Assembly: GCA_902549785.1 (NCBI GenBank)
Contig: CACCWT010000007.1
Location: 1 to 25,666, forward strand
Direction: 5' to 3'
DNA length: 25,666 nt
Source of the DNA: an uncultured Pelagibacteraceae bacterium
Lineage (GTDB): Bacteria; Pseudomonadota; Alphaproteobacteria; Pelagibacterales; Pelagibacteraceae
Under the pieces are notes generated by a model, which saw only the letters and a list, made by a program, of their open reading frames with translations, did not search any database and was not told the origin of the DNA. This document shows, piece after piece, positions 6,953-14,824 of this stretch (position 1 is its first letter; every line of letters starts with the position of its first letter). A program made the position numbers and the translations under genes.

Positions 6953-8890
6953 ATGAACAAGATTTTATCACAAGCTATTAGGAAAGCTGTCTCTGATTAT
7001 ACACCAAATGTGAATCAAGATCCTAAAGATAAAAGATTAGATTTATTTTCTCTAAATAGCGAAACAGAACTATTTCAAAATTCAAAAGGCATAACAATTA
7101 AAATTGATAGAAGCAGAGATGATAATTTAACTGACTTTGGAAAAGCTACTCTTAAAGATAGATATTTGGGCGCTAACGAATCTTTTCAAGATTTGTTTGC
7201 TAGAGTTGCAAGTCATTATGCTGATGATAACTTACACGCTCAAAGATTATATAATTACATTAGTAATCTTTGGTTCATGCCAGCAACACCAGTTTTATCA
7301 AATGGAGGAACTACAAGAGGATTGCCAATATCTTGTTTTCTAAATGAAGCTAGCGATAGTCTTAACGGTATTCTTGATCTATGGAGTGAGAACGTTTGGC
7401 TTGCAGCACGTGGTGGAGGTATCGGAAGCTACTGGGGAAATCTTAGATCAATAGGTGAGAAAATTGGAAGAGTTGGTAAAACCTCAGGCATAATTCCATT
7501 TATTAAAGTGATGGACTCTTTAACTATGGCAATTAGCCAAGGCTCATTAAGAAGAGGTTCTGCTGCTTGTTATATTCCTATAGATCATCCAGAAATTGAA
7601 GAATTTATTGAGATGAGAAGACCAACTGGAGGAGATCCTAATAGAAAATCATTAAATTTACATCATGGTGTCTTAGTTTCAGACGCGTTCATGAGAGCTG
7701 TAGAATTGGACGAGCAATGGGGACTGAAAAGTCCAAAAGATGGAGCTGTTCAAGCAACTGTTTCTGCTAGAAATTTATGGATAAGATTATTAACAGCAAG
7801 AATTGAAACAGGAGAACCATATATTGTTTTCATTGATACTGTTAACAGGCAAATTCCTCAACATCACAAACTTGCAGGTCTCAATGTTAAAACTTCAAAT
7901 CTTTGTAGTGAGATTACACTTCCAACAGGAATTGATAAAGATGGAAGAGACAGAACTGCTGTATGCTGTTTATCGTCTTTAAATGTAGAGAAGTACGATG
8001 AATGGAAAAATGATGAAAACTTTATACAAGATGTCATGAGGTTTCTAGACAACGTTATGACTGATTTTATAGAAAATGCACCTGAGCAATTTAGTGATGC
8101 AACATATTCAGCAATGAGAGAACGAAGTGTTGGATTAGGTGTGATGGGACTTCATTCTTATTATCAAAAGAAAATGATCCCAATCGAATCTGTTATGAGC
8201 AAAGCTTGGAACAAAAAGATCTTTGAACATATTCATAAAAATGTGGATAAAGCATCTAAAGATTTGGCAGAGGAAAGAGGACCATGCCCAGATGCTGCAG
8301 ACTATGGAATTATGGAAAGATTTTCTAATAAAACTGCAATAGCACCAACTGCTTCTATATCCATTATATGTGGCGGTACATCTCCTGGTGTTGAGCCAAT
8401 TGCTGCAAATAGTTTCACACATAAAACACTTTCAGGGTCTTTTAACGTGCGTAACAAATATTTAAGAAAATTATTGGAAAAATATGGAAAAGATACAGAT
8501 GAAGTTTGGTCAAGCATTACAACTAACCAAGGGTCTGTTTCTCATTTAGATTTTTTAACTCAAGATGAAAAAGACGTTTTTAAAACAGCTTTTGAGTTAG
8601 ATCAAAGATGGCTTGTAGATTTAAGTGCGGATAGAACACCTCACATTTCTCAAGCTCAATCTATTAACTTATTTTTACCTGCAGACGTACATAAAAGGGA
8701 TTTGCATCAAATTCACTTCCAAGCTTGGAAGAAAGGTTTGAAGAGTCTTTATTACTGCAGGTCTAAATCAATACAGCGTGCTGAAAATGTTAATGACGCA
8801 AACTCGACAGACATTGCAGCAAACGTCTATAAATCCAAAGAAGAAAATAATAACCAACAAGATTATGAGGAGTGTTTATCGTGTCAGTAG
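6953..8890 (+). CDS. nrdA: Class I ribonucleoside-diphosphate reductase, alpha subunit
   Basis: This is the catalytic subunit that makes dNDPs from NDPs. The 645-residue protein retains the redox and radical residues: Cys128 (PISCFLNE), the N316-C318-E320 triad in NLCSEI, the Tyr600-Tyr601 radical-relay pair in LYYCRS, and the C-terminal shuttle pair CLSCQ (Cys641, Cys644). The loop RSVGLGVMG and the motif PTASISIICGGTSPGVEP are also typical. It is over 100 residues shorter than E. coli NrdA (761). The missing part is the N-terminal ATP-cone, so dATP shut-off through that domain should be absent. The start is fixed by AAGGAG four bases upstream. It overlaps nrdB by 10 bp and is probably translationally coupled to it. 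Confidence 0.96.
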   Translation: MNKILSQAIRKAVSDYTPNVNQDPKDKRLDLFSLNSETELFQNSKGITIKIDRSRDDNLTDFGKATLKDRYLGANESFQDLFARVASHYADDNLHAQRLYNYISNLWFMPATPVLSNGGTTRGLPISCFLNEASDSLNGILDLWSENVWLAARGGGIGSYWGNLRSIGEKIGRVGKTSGIIPFIKVMDSLTMAISQGSLRRGSAACYIPIDHPEIEEFIEMRRPTGGDPNRKSLNLHHGVLVSDAFMRAVELDEQWGLKSPKDGAVQATVSARNLWIRLLTARIETGEPYIVFIDTVNRQIPQHHKLAGLNVKTSNLCSEITLPTGIDKDGRDRTAVCCLSSLNVEKYDEWKNDENFIQDVMRFLDNVMTDFIENAPEQFSDATYSAMRERSVGLGVMGLHSYYQKKMIPIESVMSKAWNKKIFEHIHKNVDKASKDLAEERGPCPDAADYGIMERFSNKTAIAPTASISIICGGTSPGVEPIAANSFTHKTLSGSFNVRNKYLRKLLEKYGKDTDEVWSSITTNQGSVSHLDFLTQDEKDVFKTAFELDQRWLVDLSADRTPHISQAQSINLFLPADVHKRDLHQIHFQAWKKGLKSLYYCRSKSIQRAENVNDANSTDIAANVYKSKEENNNQQDYEECLSCQ

Positions 8891-9891
8891 CAGAAAAAGT
8901 TCAGAAAGAAATTATTCAACCAAAAAAAAATAATGGATTGCTTGTGGGAAATCCTGTTTATAAACCTTTCAGATATCCATGGTGTTATGATGCTTGGTTA
9001 ACCCAGCAGAGAATTCACTGGTTACCAGAAGAAGTACCTCTTGGTGATGATGTAAGAGATTGGCAAAAAAACTTATCTCAATCAGAAAAAAATTTACTTA
9101 CTCAAATTTTTAGGTTCTTCACACAAGCCGATGTTGAAGTGAGTAATTGCTATATAAGACATTACATGAACGTATTTAAACCAACTGAAGTATTAATGAT
9201 GATGTCATCTTTTGCTTCAATGGAGACTGTTCATATTGCGGCGTATTCACATCTACTAGATACTATTGGCATGCCAGAGTCAGAATATTCAGCTTTCATG
9301 AAGTATAAAGAAATGAAAGATAAATATGATTATATGCAAGGTTTTGATATGAAATCAAATCATGATATAGCCAAAACAATTGCAGTATTTAGTGCTTTTA
9401 CTGAAGGTTTACAACTTTTTGCAAGTTTCGCAATTTTACTTAATTTCCCAAGACATAATAAAATGAAAGGAATGGGACAGATTGTTACTTGGTCTGTAAG
9501 AGATGAAACTTTGCATTGCAACTCAATGATCAGACTGTTTAAAGATTTTATTAAAGAAAATCCTGAAATTTGGACACCTCAATTAAAGAAAGAAATTTAT
9601 GAAGCGTGCAGAACTATTATTGAACATGAGGATGCATTTATCGATCTAGCATTTGAAATGGGCCCTATGGAAGGATTAACTGCAAAAGAAGTAAAGGATT
9701 ATATAAGATTTATAGGAAATAGAAGATTAGCTCAGTTAGGATTAGAACCTATTTATGATGTTCAAAAAAATCCACTAACTTGGCTTGATACCATGTTGAA
9801 CGCAGTCGAACACATGAACTTCTTTGAAGGTAGAGCTACTGAATATTCTAAAGCATCTACCAGAGGATCTTGGACGGAAGCTTTTTCTTGA
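8881..9891 (+). CDS. nrdB: Class I ribonucleoside-diphosphate reductase, beta subunit
   Basis: This is the radical-generating partner of NrdA, a ferritin-like helical protein with a dinuclear metal centre. From the GTG at 8881 it has 336 residues, and its first ligands fall at the same numbers as in E. coli: Asp84, Glu115, His118 and the radical Tyr122 (METVHIAAY). The other ligands are Glu175 (FTEGL), Glu209 and His212 (RDETLH). A tyrosine at the radical position points to a Tyr-radical (class Ia-like) enzyme, not a class Ic type with Phe. I chose GTG 8881 over GTG 8872 because AGGAG (8868-8872) lies eight bases before 8881 and overlaps 8872. It overlaps the nrdA stop by 10 bp, and its stop is 2 bp from the convergent prpC stop. 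Confidence 0.95.
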   Translation: MSVAEKVQKEIIQPKKNNGLLVGNPVYKPFRYPWCYDAWLTQQRIHWLPEEVPLGDDVRDWQKNLSQSEKNLLTQIFRFFTQADVEVSNCYIRHYMNVFKPTEVLMMMSSFASMETVHIAAYSHLLDTIGMPESEYSAFMKYKEMKDKYDYMQGFDMKSNHDIAKTIAVFSAFTEGLQLFASFAILLNFPRHNKMKGMGQIVTWSVRDETLHCNSMIRLFKDFIKENPEIWTPQLKKEIYEACRTIIEHEDAFIDLAFEMGPMEGLTAKEVKDYIRFIGNRRLAQLGLEPIYDVQKNPLTWLDTMLNAVEHMNFFEGRATEYSKASTRGSWTEAFS

Positions 9892-9893
9892 GA

Positions 9894-11018
9894 TTATCTT
9901 TGATTTAATTGAAGAACCCTACGGTGTTTGCTACCTTTATAGCTAGCTAGTGGTCTGATTAGCTTATTTGCAGCATGTTGTTCTATAATATGAGCTGACC
10001 AGCCAGTAATTCTTGAAATAACAAAAATCGGAGTGAAAAAATCTGTATCAAATCCCATTAAATGGTAAGTTGGCCCAGTGGGGTAGTCTACATTTGGATG
10101 AATATTTTTTCTGTCTATCATTACCTTTTCTACAATATCGTAAATTTTTTCAAATTTTTTGTCTTTTTTAATTTTAGCAACTTTGCCAAAATATTCCCTC
10201 ATGGTTGGAACTCTAGAGTCTCCACTTTTATAAACTCTGTGACCAAAACCCATAACTACATCTTTATTATCTAGAGCTTTATTTATCCATTTAAGTGCAT
10301 TCTCAGGTTTTTTAATTTTATTCATCATATGCATTACCTCTTCGTTAGCACCGCCATGAAGGGGTCCTTTTAAACTAGCTATTGCGCCAGTTATTGCACC
10401 ATGAATATCTGATAAACTACTTGTGATTGTTCTGGCAGTAAATGTAGAAACATTAAAACTATGCTCTGCATACAGAATAAGAGATACATCAAATGCTTTT
10501 ACAATTTCTCTGTTTGGTACTTTTCCAAAACACATATGAAAAAAGTTTTCAGAAAATGAAAGTTTACTTTTTGGTGGTATAATTTTTTTTCCTTTTCTTG
10601 CTCTATAAAATGCAGCTAGTGCAACTGGCATTTTTGCAAAAATTCTCATAACTTTTCTCATATTGGCATTAGGAGAGTTGTCTTTAGTCTCTTTATCTTC
10701 AAGACCCATAATGCTAACAGCTGTTCTTGCAACATCCATAGGATGAGCTTTTTTTGGAAATTTTCTTATATCATCTATCAAAGTTTTAGATAACTTTCTT
10801 TCTTTTCTCTCTTCTTTTTCAAATTTTTTTAATTGTTTTTTGGTTGGTAGTTCCCCATTAAGTATAAGATAAGCAACTTCTTCAAATTTGCATTTCGCAC
10901 ATAAATCTTGAGCAGCATATCCTCTATAAGTTAAAGAATTAATCTCTGGCATTACTTTTGAAACCTCTGTTTCATCAACGACTATACCAAGTAATCCTTT
11001 TTTGATTTCGTCACTCAT
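9894..11018 (-). CDS. prpC: 2-methylcitrate synthase (citrate synthase family)
   Basis: This enzyme condenses propionyl-CoA with oxaloacetate to 2-methylcitrate, the entry step of the methylcitrate cycle. The 374-residue length fits the short PrpC/type II-like forms. The catalytic triad of the citrate synthase family is present: His221 (LHGGANEEVM), His260 (GFGHRVYKSGDSR) and Asp311 (NVDYPTGPTYHLMG). The C-terminal ISRITGWSAHIIEQ and NKLIRPLASYKG resemble methylcitrate synthases more than the housekeeping GltA. It is the last gene of prpD-prpB-prpC, with its start overlapping the prpB stop by one base, and that context is the main reason to prefer methylcitrate over citrate synthase. Such enzymes often also accept acetyl-CoA. 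Confidence 0.9.
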   Translation of the reverse strand: MSDEIKKGLLGIVVDETEVSKVMPEINSLTYRGYAAQDLCAKCKFEEVAYLILNGELPTKKQLKKFEKEERKERKLSKTLIDDIRKFPKKAHPMDVARTAVSIMGLEDKETKDNSPNANMRKVMRIFAKMPVALAAFYRARKGKKIIPPKSKLSFSENFFHMCFGKVPNREIVKAFDVSLILYAEHSFNVSTFTARTITSSLSDIHGAITGAIASLKGPLHGGANEEVMHMMNKIKKPENALKWINKALDNKDVVMGFGHRVYKSGDSRVPTMREYFGKVAKIKKDKKFEKIYDIVEKVMIDRKNIHPNVDYPTGPTYHLMGFDTDFFTPIFVISRITGWSAHIIEQHAANKLIRPLASYKGSKHRRVLQLNQR

Positions 11019-11914
11019 TATTCATGTCCATCTGTATTAAAATTATAAATCTTTTCATCTAAAGCATTATATTTTTCGTATTCTACTAAATCATACAACC
11101 TTTTCCGCGTTTGCATTTTATCAATAATATTGTTTTGATGTCCATCAGCAAAAATGGCACGCAAACCATCCTCTACATTTTTCATTGCTAATCTTTGAGT
11201 AGAAACTGGATAAATAACAATATTGTATCCTAAATCCTCTAGCTGTTTATAATTAAGTAATTTAGATTTTCCAAACTCTGTCATATTGGCCAAAAGATAA
11301 CAATCAAGGGATTTTCTAACTAATTCAAACTCTTTTTCATCTTTTAAAGCTTCTGGAAATATTACCTCAGCACCAGCATCAACATATGCTTTGCATCTAT
11401 CGATCATGCTGTCTATTCCTTCAACACTTTTTGCATCTGATCTTGCTATAATTTTGAAATTTTTATCTTTTCTGGCGCTTACACATTCTTTTATTTTGGA
11501 GACCATTTTTTCTTTAGTTATCAATTCCTTGTTATCTAAATGACCACATCTTTTTTGTTCAATTTGATCTTCTAAATGAACTGCTGCAACGCCAAATTCT
11601 TCGAATGTTTCAATCGTTTCCTTACATGATTTAAATCCAGTATCAATGTCAACAATTGTTGGAAGATTTGTAACACGTGATATTAAGTAAGATCTAGTAC
11701 TAACATCCTGTAAAGTAGTTAAGCCAATATCAGGAAACCCTAAATCATTTGCCATAACACCACCTGATACATAGACTGCGTCGTAGCCAATTTCTTCAAT
11801 TAATTTTGCTGTTAAAGGATTATAAGCTCCAGGAACTCTGAGAATTTTATTAGATTTTAATTTAGTATCTAAATCTATTCTTTTTTGCGTCAAATCCTTT
11901 TCAACAAAATGCAT
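11018..11914 (-). CDS. prpB: 2-methylisocitrate lyase (PrpB, ICL/PEPM superfamily)
   Basis: This enzyme splits 2-methylisocitrate into pyruvate and succinate. The 298 residues form the usual TIM-barrel. Active-site residues sit at the same numbers as in E. coli PrpB: Asp89 and Asp91 in the metal loop, the KRCGH motif (121-125) with catalytic Cys123, Arg158, Glu188 (IFPEAL), Asn210 (ANMTEFG) and Arg241. KRCGH is the lyase signature and argues against phosphonomutase-type relatives. The metal loop reads VDIDTGFKS where the family mostly has DADTGFG, replacing the second glycine with Lys; the aspartates are kept, so activity is still expected. The ATG overlaps the prpD stop by one base, and its own stop overlaps prpC by one base. 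Confidence 0.9.
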   Translation of the reverse strand: MHFVEKDLTQKRIDLDTKLKSNKILRVPGAYNPLTAKLIEEIGYDAVYVSGGVMANDLGFPDIGLTTLQDVSTRSYLISRVTNLPTIVDIDTGFKSCKETIETFEEFGVAAVHLEDQIEQKRCGHLDNKELITKEKMVSKIKECVSARKDKNFKIIARSDAKSVEGIDSMIDRCKAYVDAGAEVIFPEALKDEKEFELVRKSLDCYLLANMTEFGKSKLLNYKQLEDLGYNIVIYPVSTQRLAMKNVEDGLRAIFADGHQNNIIDKMQTRKRLYDLVEYEKYNALDEKIYNFNTDGHE

Positions 11915-13416
11915 TAAAATATACCTTTTTTATTATTATTTTTTAAGTATTTTTTACTTACTTCAATATTTAATTTATCAAGATTACCTTTTTTTAATTT
12001 TTTTAAATTTTGAACAGATTTCAAAAATCTGTCACTTTCTTTTTTGGAAATAATATTTTCAGTCAACGTTATAAATTTTTTAATATAGCTTTTTCTCGTA
12101 AAAGGTCGTTCACCATAAGGATGTGCATCGGCTCTTTCTAATTCTTCAGATATCTTTTTACCATTATTTAAAGTTACAATAATTCTTGCACCAAATGACT
12201 TCTTTTTTGGATCAGGATGATGATATTTTTTTGTCCATTTTTTATCTTCATGAGTTGTTATGGATTTCCATAATTTAATTGTGCTTTTTCTATTAGCTCT
12301 TGCTTTTGTATAAGATTTTACATGATGCCAATCAGCATCTTCTAAAGCAACAGCAAATATATACATAATTGAGTGATCTAATGTTTCTCTTGAGGCATTT
12401 GGATCCATTTTTTGGGGATCATTTGCTCCTGTTCCAATTACAAAATGTGTGTGATGACTAGTGTAAATATCAATTTTTTTTATGCTTTTTAAATCTTGAA
12501 TTCTCTTATTTAATTTTTTACCAATATCTATTAGAGCTTGAGCCTGGTATTCTGCTGAATATTCTTTTGTATATGTCTCTAGAATAGCTTTTTTAGGCTC
12601 ATTCTTTTTTGGCAATGGAACATTATATTTTGCATTCTTACCATCTAGTATTCTTGCAATTACACTGTCTTCTCCCTCGTAAATTGGGCTAGGTGCACCT
12701 TCGCCTCTCATTGCTCTATCAACAGCCTCTATCGCTAATTTACCAGCATGAGCTGGTGCGTATGCTTTCCAGCTTGATATTTCTCCTTTTCTAGATTGAC
12801 GTGTTGAAATAGTAACATGGAGCGCTTGTTGGACTGCTTGATATATGGTTTCAGTATTTAATCTAAGCATTGAACCAATTCCAGCAGCAACACTTGGTCC
12901 TAAATGTGCGATGTGATCTATTTTATGTTTATGGAGACAAATCCCTTTAACCAAATTAACTTGAACTTCATAAGCTGTAATAATTCCTCTTAAAAGGTCA
13001 ACACCACTTTTTTTAAGCTTTTCACCAACAGCTAGTATAGGAGGAATGTTATCACCTGGATGGCTATAATCAGCTGCCAAAAAAGTATCATGAAAATCTA
13101 ATTCTCTAACTGCAGTTCCATTTGCCCATGCTGCCCATTCAGCATCAAATTTCATTTTTGAATTAATTCCAAATAAGGTTGAGCCTGATCTTCTTTTATG
13201 ACCTTTAGCCATTTCCCTAGCAGATATGACTGGTTTTCTGTTTAATGAGGCAATAGCAACTGAAGCATTATCAATTATTCTATTGATAACCATATCTATT
13301 GAGTTTTTATTTAACTTGGCATTATCACTTGCTATTTCTGCTATTTTCCAGGCGAGCTGTTTCTTCTTTGGAAGGTTAATTTTTGACGGGTATACTTTAA
13401 CACTGTTTAACAACAA
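11914..13416 (-). CDS. prpD: 2-methylcitrate dehydratase (MmgE/PrpD family)
   Basis: This iron-sulfur-independent dehydratase turns 2-methylcitrate into 2-methyl-cis-aconitate. It has 500 residues with MmgE/PrpD hallmarks: [82 protein letters not shown] and a C-terminal [13 protein letters not shown] segment. No ATG occurs in frame until about residue 43, inside the conserved domain. The start is one of two consecutive TTG codons (13416 or 13413), placed 5 or 8 bases after AGGAG (13426-13422). It heads prpDBC. No acnD or prpF gene is present, consistent with a PrpD-type rather than an AcnD-type pathway. Hydration to 2-methylisocitrate would rely on an aconitase elsewhere. Confidence 0.92.
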   Translation of the reverse strand: MLLNSVKVYPSKINLPKKKQLAWKIAEIASDNAKLNKNSIDMVINRIIDNASVAIASLNRKPVISAREMAKGHKRRSGSTLFGINSKMKFDAEWAAWANGTAVRELDFHDTFLAADYSHPGDNIPPILAVGEKLKKSGVDLLRGIITAYEVQVNLVKGICLHKHKIDHIAHLGPSVAAGIGSMLRLNTETIYQAVQQALHVTISTRQSRKGEISSWKAYAPAHAGKLAIEAVDRAMRGEGAPSPIYEGEDSVIARILDGKNAKYNVPLPKKNEPKKAILETYTKEYSAEYQAQALIDIGKKLNKRIQDLKSIKKIDIYTSHHTHFVIGTGANDPQKMDPNASRETLDHSIMYIFAVALEDADWHHVKSYTKARANRKSTIKLWKSITTHEDKKWTKKYHHPDPKKKSFGARIIVTLNNGKKISEELERADAHPYGERPFTRKSYIKKFITLTENIISKKESDRFLKSVQNLKKLKKGNLDKLNIEVSKKYLKNNNKKGIF

Positions 13417-13421
13417 AATAA

Positions 13422-13426
13422 CTCCT
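13422..13426 (-). promoter_or_regulatory. Shine-Dalgarno sequence of prpD
   Basis: On the minus strand AGGAG (reads CTCCT on plus) precedes two adjacent TTG codons at 13416 and 13413. It is the main support for a TTG start, since no ATG or GTG lies nearby in frame. The 53-bp gap between gph and prpD that holds it has no obvious terminator. Confidence 0.65.
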
Positions 13427-13469
13427 TGCTTATGATTTTGTTTTAATAGTTAAAATAAATTAATCAATA

Positions 13470-14135
13470 TTAAAGATATTTAGTTATAATTTTCTCAATA
13501 CCTACAAAATCTTTAATTAAGTGGTTGTGATATATTTCATCTGATTTCTTTTCAGTATATCCGTATTTTAGCAAAATTATTGGAATTTCTGCAGCTTTGG
13601 CTGCATTTGCATCTGTTTCACTATCTCCAATCATGATTGTTTTGTTTTTATCACCATCTAAAATTTCAATTGTGGTGGTTAAATGTCTAGGATCAGGTTT
13701 GCAATATTCAAAAGTGTTGTATCCTGCTACATATTCAAAATAATCATAAATTCCAATTTTTTTTAAAAGATCAACTGCCAAATACTCAGTTTTATTAGTG
13801 CATACAGCCATAGAAATATTTTCTTTTTTACACCAATTTAGAAATTCCTTCACTCCATTTATTAACTTGCTTTCATGTAAAATATTTTCTCCGTAGTAAG
13901 ATAAAAATTCATTAGTCATTTCGTTTTGAATCTTTTCATCAAACCATTTCCATTGTCCATTGGCTTTTGCCATCATTGCTTTTGCACCTCTACCAACAGC
14001 ATTTTTCAATTCACCCAAAGTTTTTGTTGGATATCCAAATTTTTTCATCACATGATTATGAGCACGAATTAAATCTGGAGCAGTATCAATCAAAGTGCCA
14101 TCTAGATCAAAAAGAATGGTAAATTTTTGTTTCAT
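13470..14135 (-). CDS. gph: Phosphoglycolate phosphatase (HAD superfamily)
   Basis: The 221-residue HAD hydrolase of the Gph type dephosphorylates 2-phosphoglycolate, for example that arising from DNA repair. HAD motif I is ILFDLDGTLIDT with nucleophile Asp10 and Asp12; motif II is VCTNKT; motif III is a Lys in YCKPDPRHL; motif IV is IGDSETDANAAKAAEIP. The alpha-helical cap between motifs I and II begins with TAPDLIRAHN, the typical Gph arrangement. The family includes sugar-phosphate phosphatases (including MurNAc-6-phosphate types), so the exact substrate is less certain than the class. It is divergent from the glmU-like gene over a 68-bp spacer and lies 53 bp upstream of prpD on the same strand. 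Confidence 0.85.
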   Translation of the reverse strand: MKQKFTILFDLDGTLIDTAPDLIRAHNHVMKKFGYPTKTLGELKNAVGRGAKAMMAKANGQWKWFDEKIQNEMTNEFLSYYGENILHESKLINGVKEFLNWCKKENISMAVCTNKTEYLAVDLLKKIGIYDYFEYVAGYNTFEYCKPDPRHLTTTIEILDGDKNKTIMIGDSETDANAAKAAEIPIILLKYGYTEKKSDEIYHNHLIKDFVGIEKIITKYL

Positions 14136-14215
14136 TTAAAAGTATTATTAAGAAATATATTGTGAATTAATTAAACTAATACTCAAATATATAAAAATAT
14201 CAAATGAAACAAAAA
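14124..14215. repeat. Inverted repeat spanning the two divergent start codons (gph / glmU-like)
   Basis: A 14-bp exact inverted repeat (AAATGAAACAAAAA on minus at 14137-14124, on plus at 14202-14215) covers both start codons, so both proteins begin Met-Lys-Gln-Lys. A second 7-bp pair, AGTATTA (14141-14147) and TAATACT (14177-14183), lies inside the 68-bp spacer but has a different centre. The spacer should hold both divergent promoters, but I cannot place -35/-10 pairs with confidence. Confidence 0.5.
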
Positions 14216-14824
14216 AAATTAATTAATATTCAATCAAAATTAAGAAACAAATTTTTAAGAAATGGTGTCAAAATGATTGCTCCAGAGACAGTCTTTTTTT
14301 CTAAAAGCACCAAAATAGGAAAAAATGTAACTATTGAACCATACGTAGTTATTGCTGACAATGTCTCAGTAGGAAATAATGTAAGAATTTTATCTTTCTC
14401 TCATTTAGAGGGAGTAAAAATTGAAAATAATGTAAATATTGGACCTTATGCAAGATTAAGACCAGGTACAATTCTTAAATCAGGATCTAGAGTTGGAAAT
14501 TTTGTTGAGGTGAAAAAAAGTATTATAGGTAAAGACACTAAATTAAATCATCTTTCATATATAGGTGATTCAAATTTAGGTAAAAAAGTAAATATTGGTG
14601 CAGGTACAATTACATGTAATTATGATGGTATTAAAAAAAGCAAAACATCAATTGGCGATGAGGTGTTTGTTGGTTCAAATTCATCACTAGTTGCACCAAT
14701 TAAGCTTGAAAAAAAAAGTACAATTGGCGCAGGATCAGTTATTACTAAAAAAGTTTTAAAAAATTCATTAGCTTTAACAAGAGCAGAGCAAATTGAAATT
14801 AAAAATTATAAAAGAAAAAAATAA
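14204..14824 (+). CDS. GlmU acetyltransferase domain only (glucosamine-1-phosphate N-acetyltransferase)
   Basis: The 206-residue protein matches only the C-terminal left-handed beta-helix of GlmU, which acetylates glucosamine-1-phosphate on the way to UDP-GlcNAc. Many hexapeptide repeats are visible. Hallmarks of that half are YARLRPGT, GNFVEVK, NHLSYIGD with His116 at the catalytic-base position, GAGTITCNYDG, the GDEVFVGSNSSLVAP segment and RAEQ near the end. Residues 10-30 (KLRNKFLRNGVKMIAPETVF) correspond to the linker helix that normally joins the pyrophosphorylase domain. That domain is absent: upstream DNA is only a 68-bp spacer and the divergent gph. The gene ends directly against glmS with zero spacing. 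The uridylyltransferase half must be encoded elsewhere, be a separate protein, or be replaced. Confidence 0.88.
   Translation: MKQKKLINIQSKLRNKFLRNGVKMIAPETVFFSKSTKIGKNVTIEPYVVIADNVSVGNNVRILSFSHLEGVKIENNVNIGPYARLRPGTILKSGSRVGNFVEVKKSIIGKDTKLNHLSYIGDSNLGKKVNIGAGTITCNYDGIKKSKTSIGDEVFVGSNSSLVAPIKLEKKSTIGAGSVITKKVLKNSLALTRAEQIEIKNYKRKK

Noticed and set aside
8135..8517. Two minus-strand reading frames opposite nrdA
   Set aside because: Both are antisense shadows of the conserved NrdA C-terminal half, and they overlap each other in different frames.
13130..13435. Plus-strand reading frame opposite prpD
   Set aside because: It lies wholly antisense to a well-supported conserved gene and has no recognisable domain; it reflects codon bias of the opposite strand.
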